This document shows, piece by piece, positions 8,137 to 17,075 of a stretch of DNA of 36,531 nt (its first letter is position 1; every line of letters begins with the position of its first letter). This DNA comes from Bryobacterales bacterium. GTDB taxonomy: Bacteria; Acidobacteriota; Terriglobia; Bryobacterales; Bryobacteraceae. A model generated the notes under the pieces. It worked only from the letters and a program-made list of their open reading frames with translations. It had not been told where the DNA came from and made no database searches. Position numbers and translations under genes: made by a program. The stretch is from NCBI GenBank assembly GCA_003169195.1, contig PMQB01000589.1, positions 1 to 36,531 on the forward strand, in the 5' to 3' direction.

Positions 8137-11100
8137 GGAGTTCCTGTAGGCTCCATACGCGGAGCGGATCGCGACGGCGAGATGTGATGGCTTCAGCGGC
8201 GGCACGCGCGCCGCTCATGGTCGTAATACAGGGAATGCGGTAAGTTACGGCGTTGCGGCGAATTGTTTGTTCGTCGGGAAAAGAGTGACTACCGGTGGTG
8301 GTGTAGATGACAAGTTTCAAGCTGCCGGCTTTAAGAAGATCGACCGCGTTGGGACGTCCTTCGTTTACCTTGAACACGGTTTTGCACGGGAGGTTGGCTG
8401 CTTTAAGTGCGCCCGCCGTACCGCGGGTGGCGAAGAGGCTGAAGCCAAATTCGTGGAATTTGCGTGCGACCTCCACGGCAGCGTTTTTGTCGCGGTCGTT
8501 GACGCTAATGAAAAGGGCACCCGAATCGGGGATCGGATTGCCGGCAGCCAGTTGCGCCTTGCCAAAGGCCTCACCGAAGGATTCGCCGACGCCCATGACT
8601 TCACCGGTGGAGCGCATTTCGGGTCCGAGGGCTGGGTCGACGCCAGGAAACTTATTGAAGGGGAACACCGGGCTTTTGACGAAGAAGTTGTGGACGGGCA
8701 GGGTGCCATTGACGATGCCGCCGGTGAGAACTTTGAACTCGTCGAGTTTCTTGCCGAGCATGAGACCAACCGCGATTTTGGGAAGAGGGACACCGGTGGC
8801 TTTGCTGACGAAGGGGACAGTGCGTGAGGCGCGAGGATTGACTTCGAGAACGTAAACGTCGCCGTTCTTGAGCGCGTATTGCACGTTCATCAATCCTACA
8901 ACGTTCAGAGCACGGGCAAGTTTCGTGGTGTACTCTTCGATGGTCCGGATGGTTTTCGGCGCGATAGAGATGGCCGGGAGTACGCAGGAGCTATCGCCGG
9001 AGTGGACGCCAGCTTCTTCGATATGCTCCATAATGCCTGCGATGAGAACGTTCTGTCCGTCGCACAGAGCGTCAACATCGACTTCGGTGGCGTCTTCGAG
9101 AAAGCGGTCAATAAGAACGGGGCGCTTGACAGAAAGATTGGTGGCTTCCTGCATGTAGCGGCGCACGGTTTCTTCGTTATAGGCGATCACCATGTTGCGG
9201 CCACCGAGAACATAGCTGGGACGCACAAGTACGGGGAAGCCGAGGCGCGCGGCGACGTCGCAGGCTTCGGCAACGTTGGTGGCAGTGCCGTGCGGGGGCG
9301 AAGGGATGTTGAGGTCGGTGAGAAGTTTGCCGAAAAGCTTGCGATCTTCGGCAAGGTCAATGGAACTGGGATCAGTACCAATGATGGGGAGGCCAAGTTC
9401 CTTGAGAGGCATGGCCAGATTGAGCGGAGTTTGACCGCCGAATTGGACGATGAGGCCGTCAGGTTTTTCAACGTCGTAGATATTGAGCACTTCTTCTTGC
9501 GTTAGAGGTTCGAAGTAGAGCCGGTCGCTGGTGTCGTAGTCGGTGGAGACAGTTTCAGGGTTGCAGTTGACCATGATGGATTCGACACCGAAATCCTGCA
9601 GGGCGAAAGAGGCGTGGCAGCAGCAGTAATCGAATTCAATTCCCTGCCCTATGCGATTGGGGCCGCTGCCAAGGATCATGACTTTCTTGCGATTCGACGG
9701 TACCGATTCGTTTTCCGATTCGTAGCTCGAATACATGTACGGCGTGAAGCTTTCGAATTCCGCGGCGCAGGTATCAACGCGGTTGAAGACGGCTTCGACC
9801 CCCAATTTCTTGCGGGCTTCGCGGACGGCCATGGGTTCAACGGCGAGGCGTTCGGCAATTTGGCGGTCGCCCACACCATCGCGTTTGAGTTTGCGAAATT
9901 CTCGCGCGGTGAAGGATGAGAGTATTTTGCCGGTCAGACTCATTTCCAGATGAACGACTTCGTGGACCTGCTGGAGGAACCAGGGGTCAACGTTGGTCAT
10001 TTCATGAACTTGTTCAACGGTGTAGCCTTGGTCGAAAGCGAAGCGGATGTAGTTAAGACGGTCCGGGTTTGGCGTGATGAGGCGCTTGGCGATGAGCGAA
10101 GGATCAAGTTTGGCACCGGAAGCTTTGCCGGTTTCCAGACTACGCAGACCTTTGCCCAGAGCTTGCTTGAAGGTGCGCCCAATGGCCATGGCTTCGCCGA
10201 CCGATTTCATTTGCGTACCGAGGACGGGTTCAGCGCCGGGGAATTTTTCAAACTGCCAGCGCGGAATTTTGACGACGACGTAATCGATGGTGGGTTCGAA
10301 ACAGGCGGGAGTGGCGCGGGTGATATCGTTCTTGATTTCGTCCAAACGATAGCCGACGGCCAGCTTGGCAGCAATTTTCGCGATCGGAAAACCGGTAGCT
10401 TTGGACGCGAGGGCAGAACTGCGCGAAACACGCGGATTCATTTCGACGACAACCATGCGGCCATTTTGCGGATTGATGGCAAACTGCACATTGGAACCGC
10501 CGGTATCGACGCCGATTTCGTTGAGGCAGCGGAGCGCGGCATCGCGCATCATTTGATACTCGCGATCCGTTAAGGTTTGCGCAGGCGCGACGGTGATGGA
10601 ATCGCCCGTGTGGACGCCCATAGGGTCGAAGTTTTCGATGGAACAGACGATGATGCCATTGCCGGCGAGATCGCGCATGACTTCGAGTTCGAATTCCTTC
10701 CAACCGAGAACGCTTTCTTCAACGAGCACTTCGTGGACCGGCGAAAGATCAATGCCACGTTCCAGGATTTCTTCGAGGTCTTCGCGATTGTAGGCGATGC
10801 CGCCGCCAGTGCCGCCCATGGTGAAGCTTGGGCGCAGAATGATAGGGTAGCCCATGCGTTCGGCGAATTTCAGTCCGTCCTCGAGGTTGTTGACGAGTTG
10901 GGACTGCGTCATATCAAGCCCAATTTTCTTCATGGCATCTTTGAAGAGCAGGCGATCTTCGGCCTTTTTGATGGCTTCGATTTTGGCACCGATCAGTTCG
11001 ACTTTGTATTCGTCGAGAACGCCGGCTTCAGCTAGTTCGACGGCGAGGTTGAGTGCGGTTTGGCCGCCGACGGTAGAAAGCAAAGCGTCGGGGCGCTCTT

Positions 11101-11338
11101 TACGGATGATTTCTGTGGCATACGCGACGCTGAGCGGTTCGACGTAAGTGCGGTCGGCGAGCTCAGGGTCCGTCATGATGGTGGCCGGATTGGAATTGAG
11201 AAGGATGACTTCGTAGCCTTCTTGACGGAGGGCTTTGCAGGCTTGGGCGCCGGAGTAGTCGAATTCACAGGCTTGGCCGATGATGATAGGGCCAGAACCG
11301 ATGATCATGATGCGTTTGAGGTCGTTGCGTTTAGGCAT
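8117..11338 (-). CDS. carB: Carbamoyl-phosphate synthase large subunit
   Basis: The protein of about 1073 residues has the E. coli-like length. It makes carbamoyl phosphate from bicarbonate, ATP and glutamine-derived ammonia, for pyrimidine and arginine synthesis. It opens with [20 protein letters not shown]; the two homologous synthetase halves are visible ([16 protein letters not shown] and, near residue 560, [16 protein letters not shown]), each with an ATP-grasp fold. The C-terminal MGS-like allosteric domain starts near residue 940 ([14 protein letters not shown]). The ATG at 11338 is chosen because MPKR matches the family start; a GTG frame 10 codons upstream is less likely. The ATG overlaps the stop of a short leader ORF (TAATG). 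Its partner gene carA lies about 21 kb away. Confidence 0.97.
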   Translation of the reverse strand: MPKRNDLKRIMIIGSGPIIIGQACEFDYSGAQACKALRQEGYEVILLNSNPATIMTDPELADRTYVEPLSVAYATEIIRKERPDALLSTVGGQTALNLAVELAEAGVLDEYKVELIGAKIEAIKKAEDRLLFKDAMKKIGLDMTQSQLVNNLEDGLKFAERMGYPIILRPSFTMGGTGGGIAYNREDLEEILERGIDLSPVHEVLVEESVLGWKEFELEVMRDLAGNGIIVCSIENFDPMGVHTGDSITVAPAQTLTDREYQMMRDAALRCLNEIGVDTGGSNVQFAINPQNGRMVVVEMNPRVSRSSALASKATGFPIAKIAAKLAVGYRLDEIKNDITRATPACFEPTIDYVVVKIPRWQFEKFPGAEPVLGTQMKSVGEAMAIGRTFKQALGKGLRSLETGKASGAKLDPSLIAKRLITPNPDRLNYIRFAFDQGYTVEQVHEMTNVDPWFLQQVHEVVHLEMSLTGKILSSFTAREFRKLKRDGVGDRQIAERLAVEPMAVREARKKLGVEAVFNRVDTCAAEFESFTPYMYSSYESENESVPSNRKKVMILGSGPNRIGQGIEFDYCCCHASFALQDFGVESIMVNCNPETVSTDYDTSDRLYFEPLTQEEVLNIYDVEKPDGLIVQFGGQTPLNLAMPLKELGLPIIGTDPSSIDLAEDRKLFGKLLTDLNIPSPPHGTATNVAEACDVAARLGFPVLVRPSYVLGGRNMVIAYNEETVRRYMQEATNLSVKRPVLIDRFLEDATEVDVDALCDGQNVLIAGIMEHIEEAGVHSGDSSCVLPAISIAPKTIRTIEEYTTKLARALNVVGLMNVQYALKNGDVYVLEVNPRASRTVPFVSKATGVPLPKIAVGLMLGKKLDEFKVLTGGIVNGTLPVHNFFVKSPVFPFNKFPGVDPALGPEMRSTGEVMGVGESFGEAFGKAQLAAGNPIPDSGALFISVNDRDKNAAVEVARKFHEFGFSLFATRGTAGALKAANLPCKTVFKVNEGRPNAVDLLKAGSLKLVIYTTTGSHSFPDEQTIRRNAVTYRIPCITTMSGARAAAEAITSRRRDPLRVWSLQELHASPKP

Positions 11339-11442
11339 TAGAGGAGTGCCCCGGATACGAGAACGCACAAACCTGGTAGCGGCAGATTAACGCAGATTGA
11401 CTCAGATAAGGAAAAAGCACACGTGAGGACAGCTGGCAGCAA
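11338..11442 (-). CDS. Putative 34-aa leader ORF upstream of carB, starting like CarA
   Basis: On the minus strand, a TTG at 11442 is preceded by AGGAG at 11455-11451 with an 8-base spacer. Thirty-four codons follow without a stop, and the frame ends in TAA at 11340-11338. This stop shares its last A with the carB ATG (TAATG), the classic arrangement for termination-reinitiation. The first codons read M-L-P-A-V-L, close to the M-E-Q-A-V-L of CarA. The ribosome site and start codon are also the same as those of carA (16 of 17 bases). Downstream the peptide is hydrophobic with scattered Cys and matches nothing I know. It may be a real coupling leader peptide or only a relic of a copied carA start. 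A 34-codon open frame alone is not rare by chance. Confidence 0.4.
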   Translation of the reverse strand: MLPAVLTCAFSLSESICVNLPLPGLCVLVSGALL

Positions 11443-11499
11443 CCGATAGTCTCCTAGACTTGTGATGATCGGAGGGCCGATCACTTTATTTGACCATAC
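11440..11499 (-). repeat. Copy 1 of the car-associated element (36-bp block plus ribosome-site/TTG block) upstream of carB
   Basis: Bases 11464-11499 are identical over 36 bp to 33938-33973, in the same orientation. Within it, the minus strand can form a 7-bp stem with a 4-base loop (11483-11466; TGATCGG, CCCT, CCGATCA). After a 7-base spacer, a second block (11456-11440, AGGAG, CTATCGG, TTG) matches 33909-33893 at 16 of 17 positions. In the carA copy the spacer is 28 bases. Here the element sits in the gap between bcsC and carB, about 100 bases before the carB ATG. Its sides, away from these blocks, do not match the other copy. Confidence 0.85.
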
Positions 11500-11636
11500 G
11501 GGAGCAGCAGAACCGAAGGTGAAGAATTTCAGTAGAAAGCGGTACGAGTCGAAAGCAGAAGGATTTAAACGGTGGATCGGCGTTTAAGTCAATTGGGAAA
11601 TAAAACAAGGAGTAGTTTGTAGTACTAAATCAAGCC

Positions 11637-11663
11637 TGGGACGACAACGTGGGTGTCGTCCCA
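11637..11663 (-). terminator. Hairpin after bcsC, probable terminator
   Basis: A perfect 10-bp stem (11637-11646 with 11654-11663) and a 7-base loop lie 17 bases beyond the bcsC stop codon. It is a strong GC-rich hairpin but is not followed by a T-run on the minus strand. It could act as a 3' end stabiliser or a weak or Rho-assisted terminator for the bcs operon. Confidence 0.6.
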
Positions 11664-11680
11664 AGACAAAATTCGGACCC

Positions 11681-14600
11681 TTACGGTACGTCGAAGGGAG
11701 AGGCGCCGGTCCAATCGGGAACCGGAGTCAAACTCAGGGTGGATGAGGCCGGCCGGGGTCTGATCAGGTATTTTAAATAAAGTCCAGCGTTGACGGAACG
11801 ATATTCGCGAGAATTATTGACGTCGAAGAATGCTCCGCCTAACCATTGCGGAGTGATTTGATAGATGGTGCGAACGCTCAGGTTGTAATTGCCGCTCGTA
11901 TTGGTATAAGTCGGATAGGAAAGCCCAAGGAGGGCTTGGCGCCCGGCGTCGGTTGGGAAGTACGGTGATGCGTTCTCGGTAAAGTGCTGAACCCCGAGGC
12001 TGGCCGAAATTGAATACTGCAGTTTCTGATTTACCTTTCCTGTCCAGTGCGCGGGCACGTTGAAGAGGAAGTATTGTTGAGGGCTAAAGTAGCCGCCCTG
12101 ACCGAGAGTGAAATAGCGTAGATTTTTGTCGTAATGCATACCGGTCATGTTCAGGCCAACCGTCAACTCGCCGGCTTTGCTGCGATAAATCTTGAAATAC
12201 GATCCGGCATTCACTTCGATCCGGCTGTTCTTGGCTACATTTTGTCCTTCAATATCCTGGTAACCCGCTTTTGCATAATAGCCGGTGTTGCCGTGACTCC
12301 AGTTTCCTATGAGTGAAGCACTGTTGGCCATGACACCGCCCCAAACCAGCTGAGAGCTGGGATCGCGTTCCCCGGCAAAAGACAGCTTTGTGTCTCGGAC
12401 GGAGTCTCTGTCGACGAGAATTGTGAACGGCCCACCTGCGGGATTCCAGCGAAGACCACCGATCCATCCGTGCACCAGAAATTCCTCTGGACTGAGACCA
12501 AAACGGAGACCGAAATTGGTAGTAGACAATTGGGCTTCCACACCAATGCCGAAAGCGCTGCGAAGGCCGGGTGTCGCATCCAGGGCAGTGGCGCCAAAAC
12601 CAAGATGACCATCGTTACCTGGAGTAGCCGGTGCACCGCTGTCCACATAGGTCGGCTTTGCAATCAGCGTAAGACGGAAACGATCACCAACTGTGGTGCT
12701 GGTCTCTAAATGAGCTTCTTCGATGAGAAGCTTATCGAAGCCGCCCTCACCAGAGCGCTGCTGGATGTTTACTCCATTTTGAAAATAAGGAGTGTTTCTT
12801 CCCTCGATGGCTGCCAACTCGGATTGAATTTCTTCGCGCAACGCGAGTTGTTCGGCCGTCTTCGGCGTTGGGCCAACGAGTTCAACCGGTTGAATGAAAT
12901 CGGGCTCAGTAATTTCGTCACCCGCTTCTTTGCCTTCGGCGAAGCTGCGATTCAACAGGGAGCTATCGTCAGTCAGGCTGTCGGAGGACGAACCGACTGG
13001 TGCAGACACCAGGACGGCGCGGGCACCCCCGTAATAGGGACTGGCGGCATTAACGCGGAGAGCGGAAAACGGGGCATTTGGCTTGCTGGATGGGCTGAGA
13101 TCATTCTGCAGAACATCGTCTGTAAATGCGGTTGTAGCGGCTGGCACAGACAAGAACGATCCGAGGATTCCCTCGGCCGGCTTAGATGTCTCCGAAGGAG
13201 CGGATTTGACAGATCCCACTTTCTGTTCCTGCCGAATCGGTTCGTCGGAAGAGATTTTCTCGAGAGCGCGGCGAAGATAGTAGCTGGCGCGCTCGTAGTC
13301 GCGATGTTGCGCGGCCTGTTCGCCTGCTAATTGCAGGAGGCGCGGATTACTGGGGAACTCTTTTAAGCCGCGATCAAGCCAATTCGCAGCAATTGCTTTT
13401 TCGCTGTTGGCGGAGGCCGCTCCGACAGCGCCGCGGAAATCATCGGCTTCCGCGTTTTTTAGGTCCCAGCGCTGATAAACTTCGAAAGCCCTCGGAAAGT
13501 CTTCTGCGCGCAGGAAGGCGCTGGCGAGCATTGCTTCGAGCCGCGGATCAGCCGGTAACAGAACTGCTGCCGCCTGTAGGATAGAAATTGCCTTAGGCAT
13601 TTCTTTGGCTTCGATAGCGGCTTGCGCTCGACGCTGTGCCCAGACAGAAGAGATTTGATTCAGATCGCGGCGCTCAGTTCCCGTCATATCCGACCGGAGA
13701 TTGTCTCGATCCAAAATCTTTGTTACTTCATTCTGGCTATCTTGGTTTGCCATGAGCAGCCAAGCCAGTTGGATTTCAAGATTCACCGGCACTGCGCGCC
13801 CTAAAGCTTCGAAGTGCTTTTGGGCGCTTCGCACGATGCTCAGAGCACGTTCTTTGTGACCGGCTCCCATATAAACACCGGCCTCAAGGATCACAAAACC
13901 TGGTTCGGCCTCCGCTTCGACTGAGGCTTTTTCAGGCATTCTCTCGATTTCGGCGAGAGCAGCGGGGTCCGACTTTTGTTCGTGAAGCAAAGCGACAAGC
14001 GAGATCCATGCGCGCTTATCATTCGGATACTCTTCGGTGAGCGACCGTAGAAGTTTTTCAGAGTCCTCACTTTTCCCGATATGGGTTCCCAGGTTTGCCA
14101 TTTGAAGTTGAGCATCGAAATCAGCTTGTTTGCCCTGTGCGTTTTCAAGTCTAGCCGCTTCAATAAGTGCTTTTTCTGCCAGATCGTATCTTTTCATGGC
14201 CGACTGTAAACGCGCCACCGAACGGAGGAACTCAGGCTTTGTTAGAGCCAAGGCGTAGGTGTTCTGCGGAATTCGCTGCAGCGCTTGATAGGCACGGGGA
14301 GCGTCAGAGACTTGGAGAAGAGCGTTCATTGAGCCGGTCCAGGCATCAACGTTCGCTGGATGCTTCGCGGCAATCTGCAAGAACATATCCGCCGCCTGCT
14401 TAGCATGCCCGAGTCGCAGAGAGCGTCCGGCAAACTCCATCTGCTGGTAAACCGGTACCTCGCTCCTGTTAGCACGAGCAGTCGCGATGGCGCGCTCGAA
14501 AACGCGCTGAGATTCGTCCGTCGCGCCAGCGTCGGCATAAATAAACGAAAGCATCGCTAGGTGTTCAGGATTTTTCCCCCAATCTTCTTTCACTTGTGGA

Positions 14601-15946
14601 GGCGCCTGTTTGAGGACCGCAAGGGCATCCTCAAAATTGCCGAGCTGAGATTTCGCCTTGACAAGCCCGTACCAAGATTCAAGACTCTGCTGTTTTAGGC
14701 GCGTTAGTTTCTCGTAGAGCGGCATAGCGAGGGCAGGCTGCTGCCTCATCATGTGGGCACCCGCAAGGGATTCGATGGCCTGTTCGCTGGCGGGCCTGAG
14801 GCTCAATGCTTTCTCAAAATGAGGAACCGCTACGTCAGGTTTGTTTTGAGCGGCCGCGTCGCCTCCAATTTTCATTTGCTCCCAAAAGCGGGAGGTGGCA
14901 AGTGCCTCAAGGAGACTCTGATTCTTTGGTTGTGTTTCGAGTGCTTGTTGAAAAAGTTCAGCGGCGGCGTGAAAATCCTCTTGCTTCATGCGCACGTAAC
15001 CCATACCTGCAAGAGGTACTGGATTATGTGGGGTGGTTCTTAACGCAATTTGGAAATGCTTTTCGGCTTCGTCCACTTTCTGGGCGTTCAGGAAATTGTA
15101 TGCCAAGGTAGATTCTGTGTTATCCATTGGCAGTGGTCCATGCAGGGCAGCAACTTCATTCGTTTTGCCACCGTGAACCATCAGCTTTTGCACTTCTGGA
15201 TCAGGGTACCGGGCTAAGTAGCTTTCGAGCAATGGCAATGACTCGGGACTGCCGGCAGCCCAGATGAGGGCCTGACGCCAAGCAGCGCGCGCTTTGCCGA
15301 CTAATTGGGACTCGCCCTTGATCGTGGATAGAATCTGCATCCCTTCCAGTCGGCTGGCTTCGCGATACGTTTTAAGGCGGCCAAGAGAAACTTTGTATTC
15401 TTCAGACAGCGGATACTTTTTTGCCAGTTGTTCGATTGCCGCCACACCATCCTTCCAACCACCAGGAGTGGAGGCTTCGGTTTCGTAATAGCTAATGGCA
15501 ACCGCACCGGGAGGAGGTTCATTGCCAAAGAGGCTGCGATAGATTCGCATGGCTCCTTCGAAATTTTGGCTCGCCGCCAAGCGATTGGCCTCTTCGATTC
15601 CCGCACGTTGTTTTCCGGCCGTCGTCATGCCTAGAACCGTGCCAATGGCAGGGTTATTCGGATCGAGGTTGCGAAGTCGTTCGAGATAGCGATTGGCCTC
15701 CTCGATTTTGCCGTTCTGTTTGGCGAATTTGGCCAAGCCGACTAGGGCTTCAGCATTGTTAGGATCCGCGAGCAGGGTCTGTTCCCAAACACGCGCAGCC
15801 AAGTCGAGTCGACCGCGTCCTTCGAGGCTGCGTGCTTTGCTCAATAATTGCTCCGTGGCGGCATTGGCGGCATGCACCGCCGGCGGCGTCGTCCAAAGGA
15901 GCGCCGCACATAAGATCACGCCAGTATAGAAACTGATACTCTTCAT
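11681..15946 (-). CDS. bcsC: Cellulose biosynthesis outer-membrane protein BcsC (TPR plus beta-barrel)
   Basis: BcsC carries the new glucan across the periplasm and outer membrane. The 1421-residue protein begins with a signal peptide (SFYTGVILCAALLWTTPPAVHA). A long TPR array follows to about residue 900 (for example AARVWEQTLLADPNNAEALVGLAKFAKQNGK-type units). A Ser/Pro-rich linker of about 130 residues comes next. The C-terminal BCSC_C beta-barrel starts near residue 1055 (NTPYFQNGVNIQQRSGEGG) and contains RYFTLGQGGYFSPQQYFLF, a hallmark of this domain. E. coli BcsC is about 1157 residues, so this one has more TPRs and a longer linker. The ATG at 15946 overlaps the bcsZ stop as ATGA; a TTG two codons earlier is less likely. 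Confidence 0.95.
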   Translation of the reverse strand: MKSISFYTGVILCAALLWTTPPAVHAANAATEQLLSKARSLEGRGRLDLAARVWEQTLLADPNNAEALVGLAKFAKQNGKIEEANRYLERLRNLDPNNPAIGTVLGMTTAGKQRAGIEEANRLAASQNFEGAMRIYRSLFGNEPPPGAVAISYYETEASTPGGWKDGVAAIEQLAKKYPLSEEYKVSLGRLKTYREASRLEGMQILSTIKGESQLVGKARAAWRQALIWAAGSPESLPLLESYLARYPDPEVQKLMVHGGKTNEVAALHGPLPMDNTESTLAYNFLNAQKVDEAEKHFQIALRTTPHNPVPLAGMGYVRMKQEDFHAAAELFQQALETQPKNQSLLEALATSRFWEQMKIGGDAAAQNKPDVAVPHFEKALSLRPASEQAIESLAGAHMMRQQPALAMPLYEKLTRLKQQSLESWYGLVKAKSQLGNFEDALAVLKQAPPQVKEDWGKNPEHLAMLSFIYADAGATDESQRVFERAIATARANRSEVPVYQQMEFAGRSLRLGHAKQAADMFLQIAAKHPANVDAWTGSMNALLQVSDAPRAYQALQRIPQNTYALALTKPEFLRSVARLQSAMKRYDLAEKALIEAARLENAQGKQADFDAQLQMANLGTHIGKSEDSEKLLRSLTEEYPNDKRAWISLVALLHEQKSDPAALAEIERMPEKASVEAEAEPGFVILEAGVYMGAGHKERALSIVRSAQKHFEALGRAVPVNLEIQLAWLLMANQDSQNEVTKILDRDNLRSDMTGTERRDLNQISSVWAQRRAQAAIEAKEMPKAISILQAAAVLLPADPRLEAMLASAFLRAEDFPRAFEVYQRWDLKNAEADDFRGAVGAASANSEKAIAANWLDRGLKEFPSNPRLLQLAGEQAAQHRDYERASYYLRRALEKISSDEPIRQEQKVGSVKSAPSETSKPAEGILGSFLSVPAATTAFTDDVLQNDLSPSSKPNAPFSALRVNAASPYYGGARAVLVSAPVGSSSDSLTDDSSLLNRSFAEGKEAGDEITEPDFIQPVELVGPTPKTAEQLALREEIQSELAAIEGRNTPYFQNGVNIQQRSGEGGFDKLLIEEAHLETSTTVGDRFRLTLIAKPTYVDSGAPATPGNDGHLGFGATALDATPGLRSAFGIGVEAQLSTTNFGLRFGLSPEEFLVHGWIGGLRWNPAGGPFTILVDRDSVRDTKLSFAGERDPSSQLVWGGVMANSASLIGNWSHGNTGYYAKAGYQDIEGQNVAKNSRIEVNAGSYFKIYRSKAGELTVGLNMTGMHYDKNLRYFTLGQGGYFSPQQYFLFNVPAHWTGKVNQKLQYSISASLGVQHFTENASPYFPTDAGRQALLGLSYPTYTNTSGNYNLSVRTIYQITPQWLGGAFFDVNNSREYRSVNAGLYLKYLIRPRPASSTLSLTPVPDWTGASPFDVP

Positions 15947-17070
15947 TTCCAATTCACTCCTAGTCTTCCCTGATCATCGAAAGAGAAACGGTTTTCGTAC
16001 CAGCCGAGCGCAAACAGCGCCAAGTTCTGGTCGTAGTAACGCGGCTTTTTCCCGTACAAACCTGTCTTATCGTTCTTTTCCGACTGCAATCGTTCTTTTT
16101 GTTGCGCGAGGGGTTTCGTTCGATTTAGCGCCACCAATAATGGAATTACTGCTGCTGAGAAGCCAATCCCGCCATGTGCATCCGCCACCACTCCGGTTTC
16201 GTCTATACCCGCGGGAGGGACCTGGTTGTGTTCTAGGTAGGTAGCCATTGGTGAGACGGCAGTTAAAATTCGATCACGCCGAGGAGAGGGCGCCTCCATG
16301 CCGGCCCAAAGATAGACGCGGATCGCATCATAACTGGCAAGCGGCGGAGAAACGGGAGAAGGTTGGGTCGAAAAGCCTTCGTATGGACGATACGCTATCC
16401 AGTCCATGACAAAGCCTTTCGGCGCGCTTCCTTCAACGATCATAGGGACTAGATCGGCCATTTGCCGCCAATACTTGCTACCGGTGTGGGCAGACAATCC
16501 AAGTAATAAAGGGACAGGAAGGTAGCTGGCGTTGATTTGGAACCAGCCGTCGGAAGTCTTAAACCCGATCGGACCAGGAAGTAAGACCGGACCCAGCCCT
16601 GAGATCTCGAAGACTTCCCTTTCATAGATCAGATTTGCGAGCGAACGCCCTAAGGCGGAAAGAGTGGGATCTCGCCATAGTCGGCCTGCCTCTAATAGGG
16701 TGTAGGCTATCCAAAGGTCTGAATCAGAGGCCGAATTTTTGTCCAAGATTTGCCAATTGCCCTGACGATTGCCCCAGAGCCAAGCTGGGAGGTTGCTTCC
16801 GATATCATGGTGCGCCAGATGGAGTTGGGTCCAGGAGAGAATTCTGTCGAACGAAGGCCTATCGTTCGCAACGAGCGAAAAGAATAGAGCGTAGGACTGA
16901 CCTTCGGACGTGGTGCGATCTTCAGCATCGCGATCGACGATGCGACCGCTGCTATCGAGAAAATAGGCCGTGTAGCTATCCCACAAAGGCCAATTGGCTT
17001 TTGCGGGCAGCGTTTGAAAAGCGAGCGCAGATAAAACTAGCGAGAGCGGAAGTACTTTCGTTCGCAGCAT
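15943..17070 (-). CDS. bcsZ: Periplasmic endo-beta-1,4-glucanase of the cellulose synthase operon (GH8)
   Basis: The protein hydrolyses beta-1,4-glucan in the periplasm and is thought to trim or release strands during cellulose secretion. The start at 17070 (375 aa) puts a signal peptide first (VLPLSLVLSALAFQTLPAKA, cleavage near residue 25, before NWPLWDSY). A frame start 17 codons earlier would lie inside bcsAB and lacks sense as a signal peptide. The GH8 acid appears as the Glu at about residue 56 in TSEGQSYALFFSLVANDR. The Asp-containing SASDSDLWIAYTLLEAGRLW gives the second catalytic region at about 114-133. The gene starts 5 bases after bcsAB and its stop overlaps bcsC as ATGA, which fits a single operon. 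Confidence 0.93.
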   Translation of the reverse strand: MLRTKVLPLSLVLSALAFQTLPAKANWPLWDSYTAYFLDSSGRIVDRDAEDRTTSEGQSYALFFSLVANDRPSFDRILSWTQLHLAHHDIGSNLPAWLWGNRQGNWQILDKNSASDSDLWIAYTLLEAGRLWRDPTLSALGRSLANLIYEREVFEISGLGPVLLPGPIGFKTSDGWFQINASYLPVPLLLGLSAHTGSKYWRQMADLVPMIVEGSAPKGFVMDWIAYRPYEGFSTQPSPVSPPLASYDAIRVYLWAGMEAPSPRRDRILTAVSPMATYLEHNQVPPAGIDETGVVADAHGGIGFSAAVIPLLVALNRTKPLAQQKERLQSEKNDKTGLYGKKPRYYDQNLALFALGWYENRFSFDDQGRLGVNWK

Positions 17071-17075
17071 TGATC

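Noticed and set aside
8267-11341. Several long plus-strand open frames inside carB (for example 8267-8827 and 9950-10573)
   Set aside because: They are antisense to an unmistakable carB, show no domain motifs, and are the usual by-product of codon bias in a GC-rich gene.
11500-11636. Protein-coding remnant upstream of the 36-bp copy at carB (about 50 open codons on the minus strand ending RMVK)
   Set aside because: It shares only the last codons with the DUF4038 gene, has no start codon before the end, and shows no similarity to that protein beyond the repeat border.
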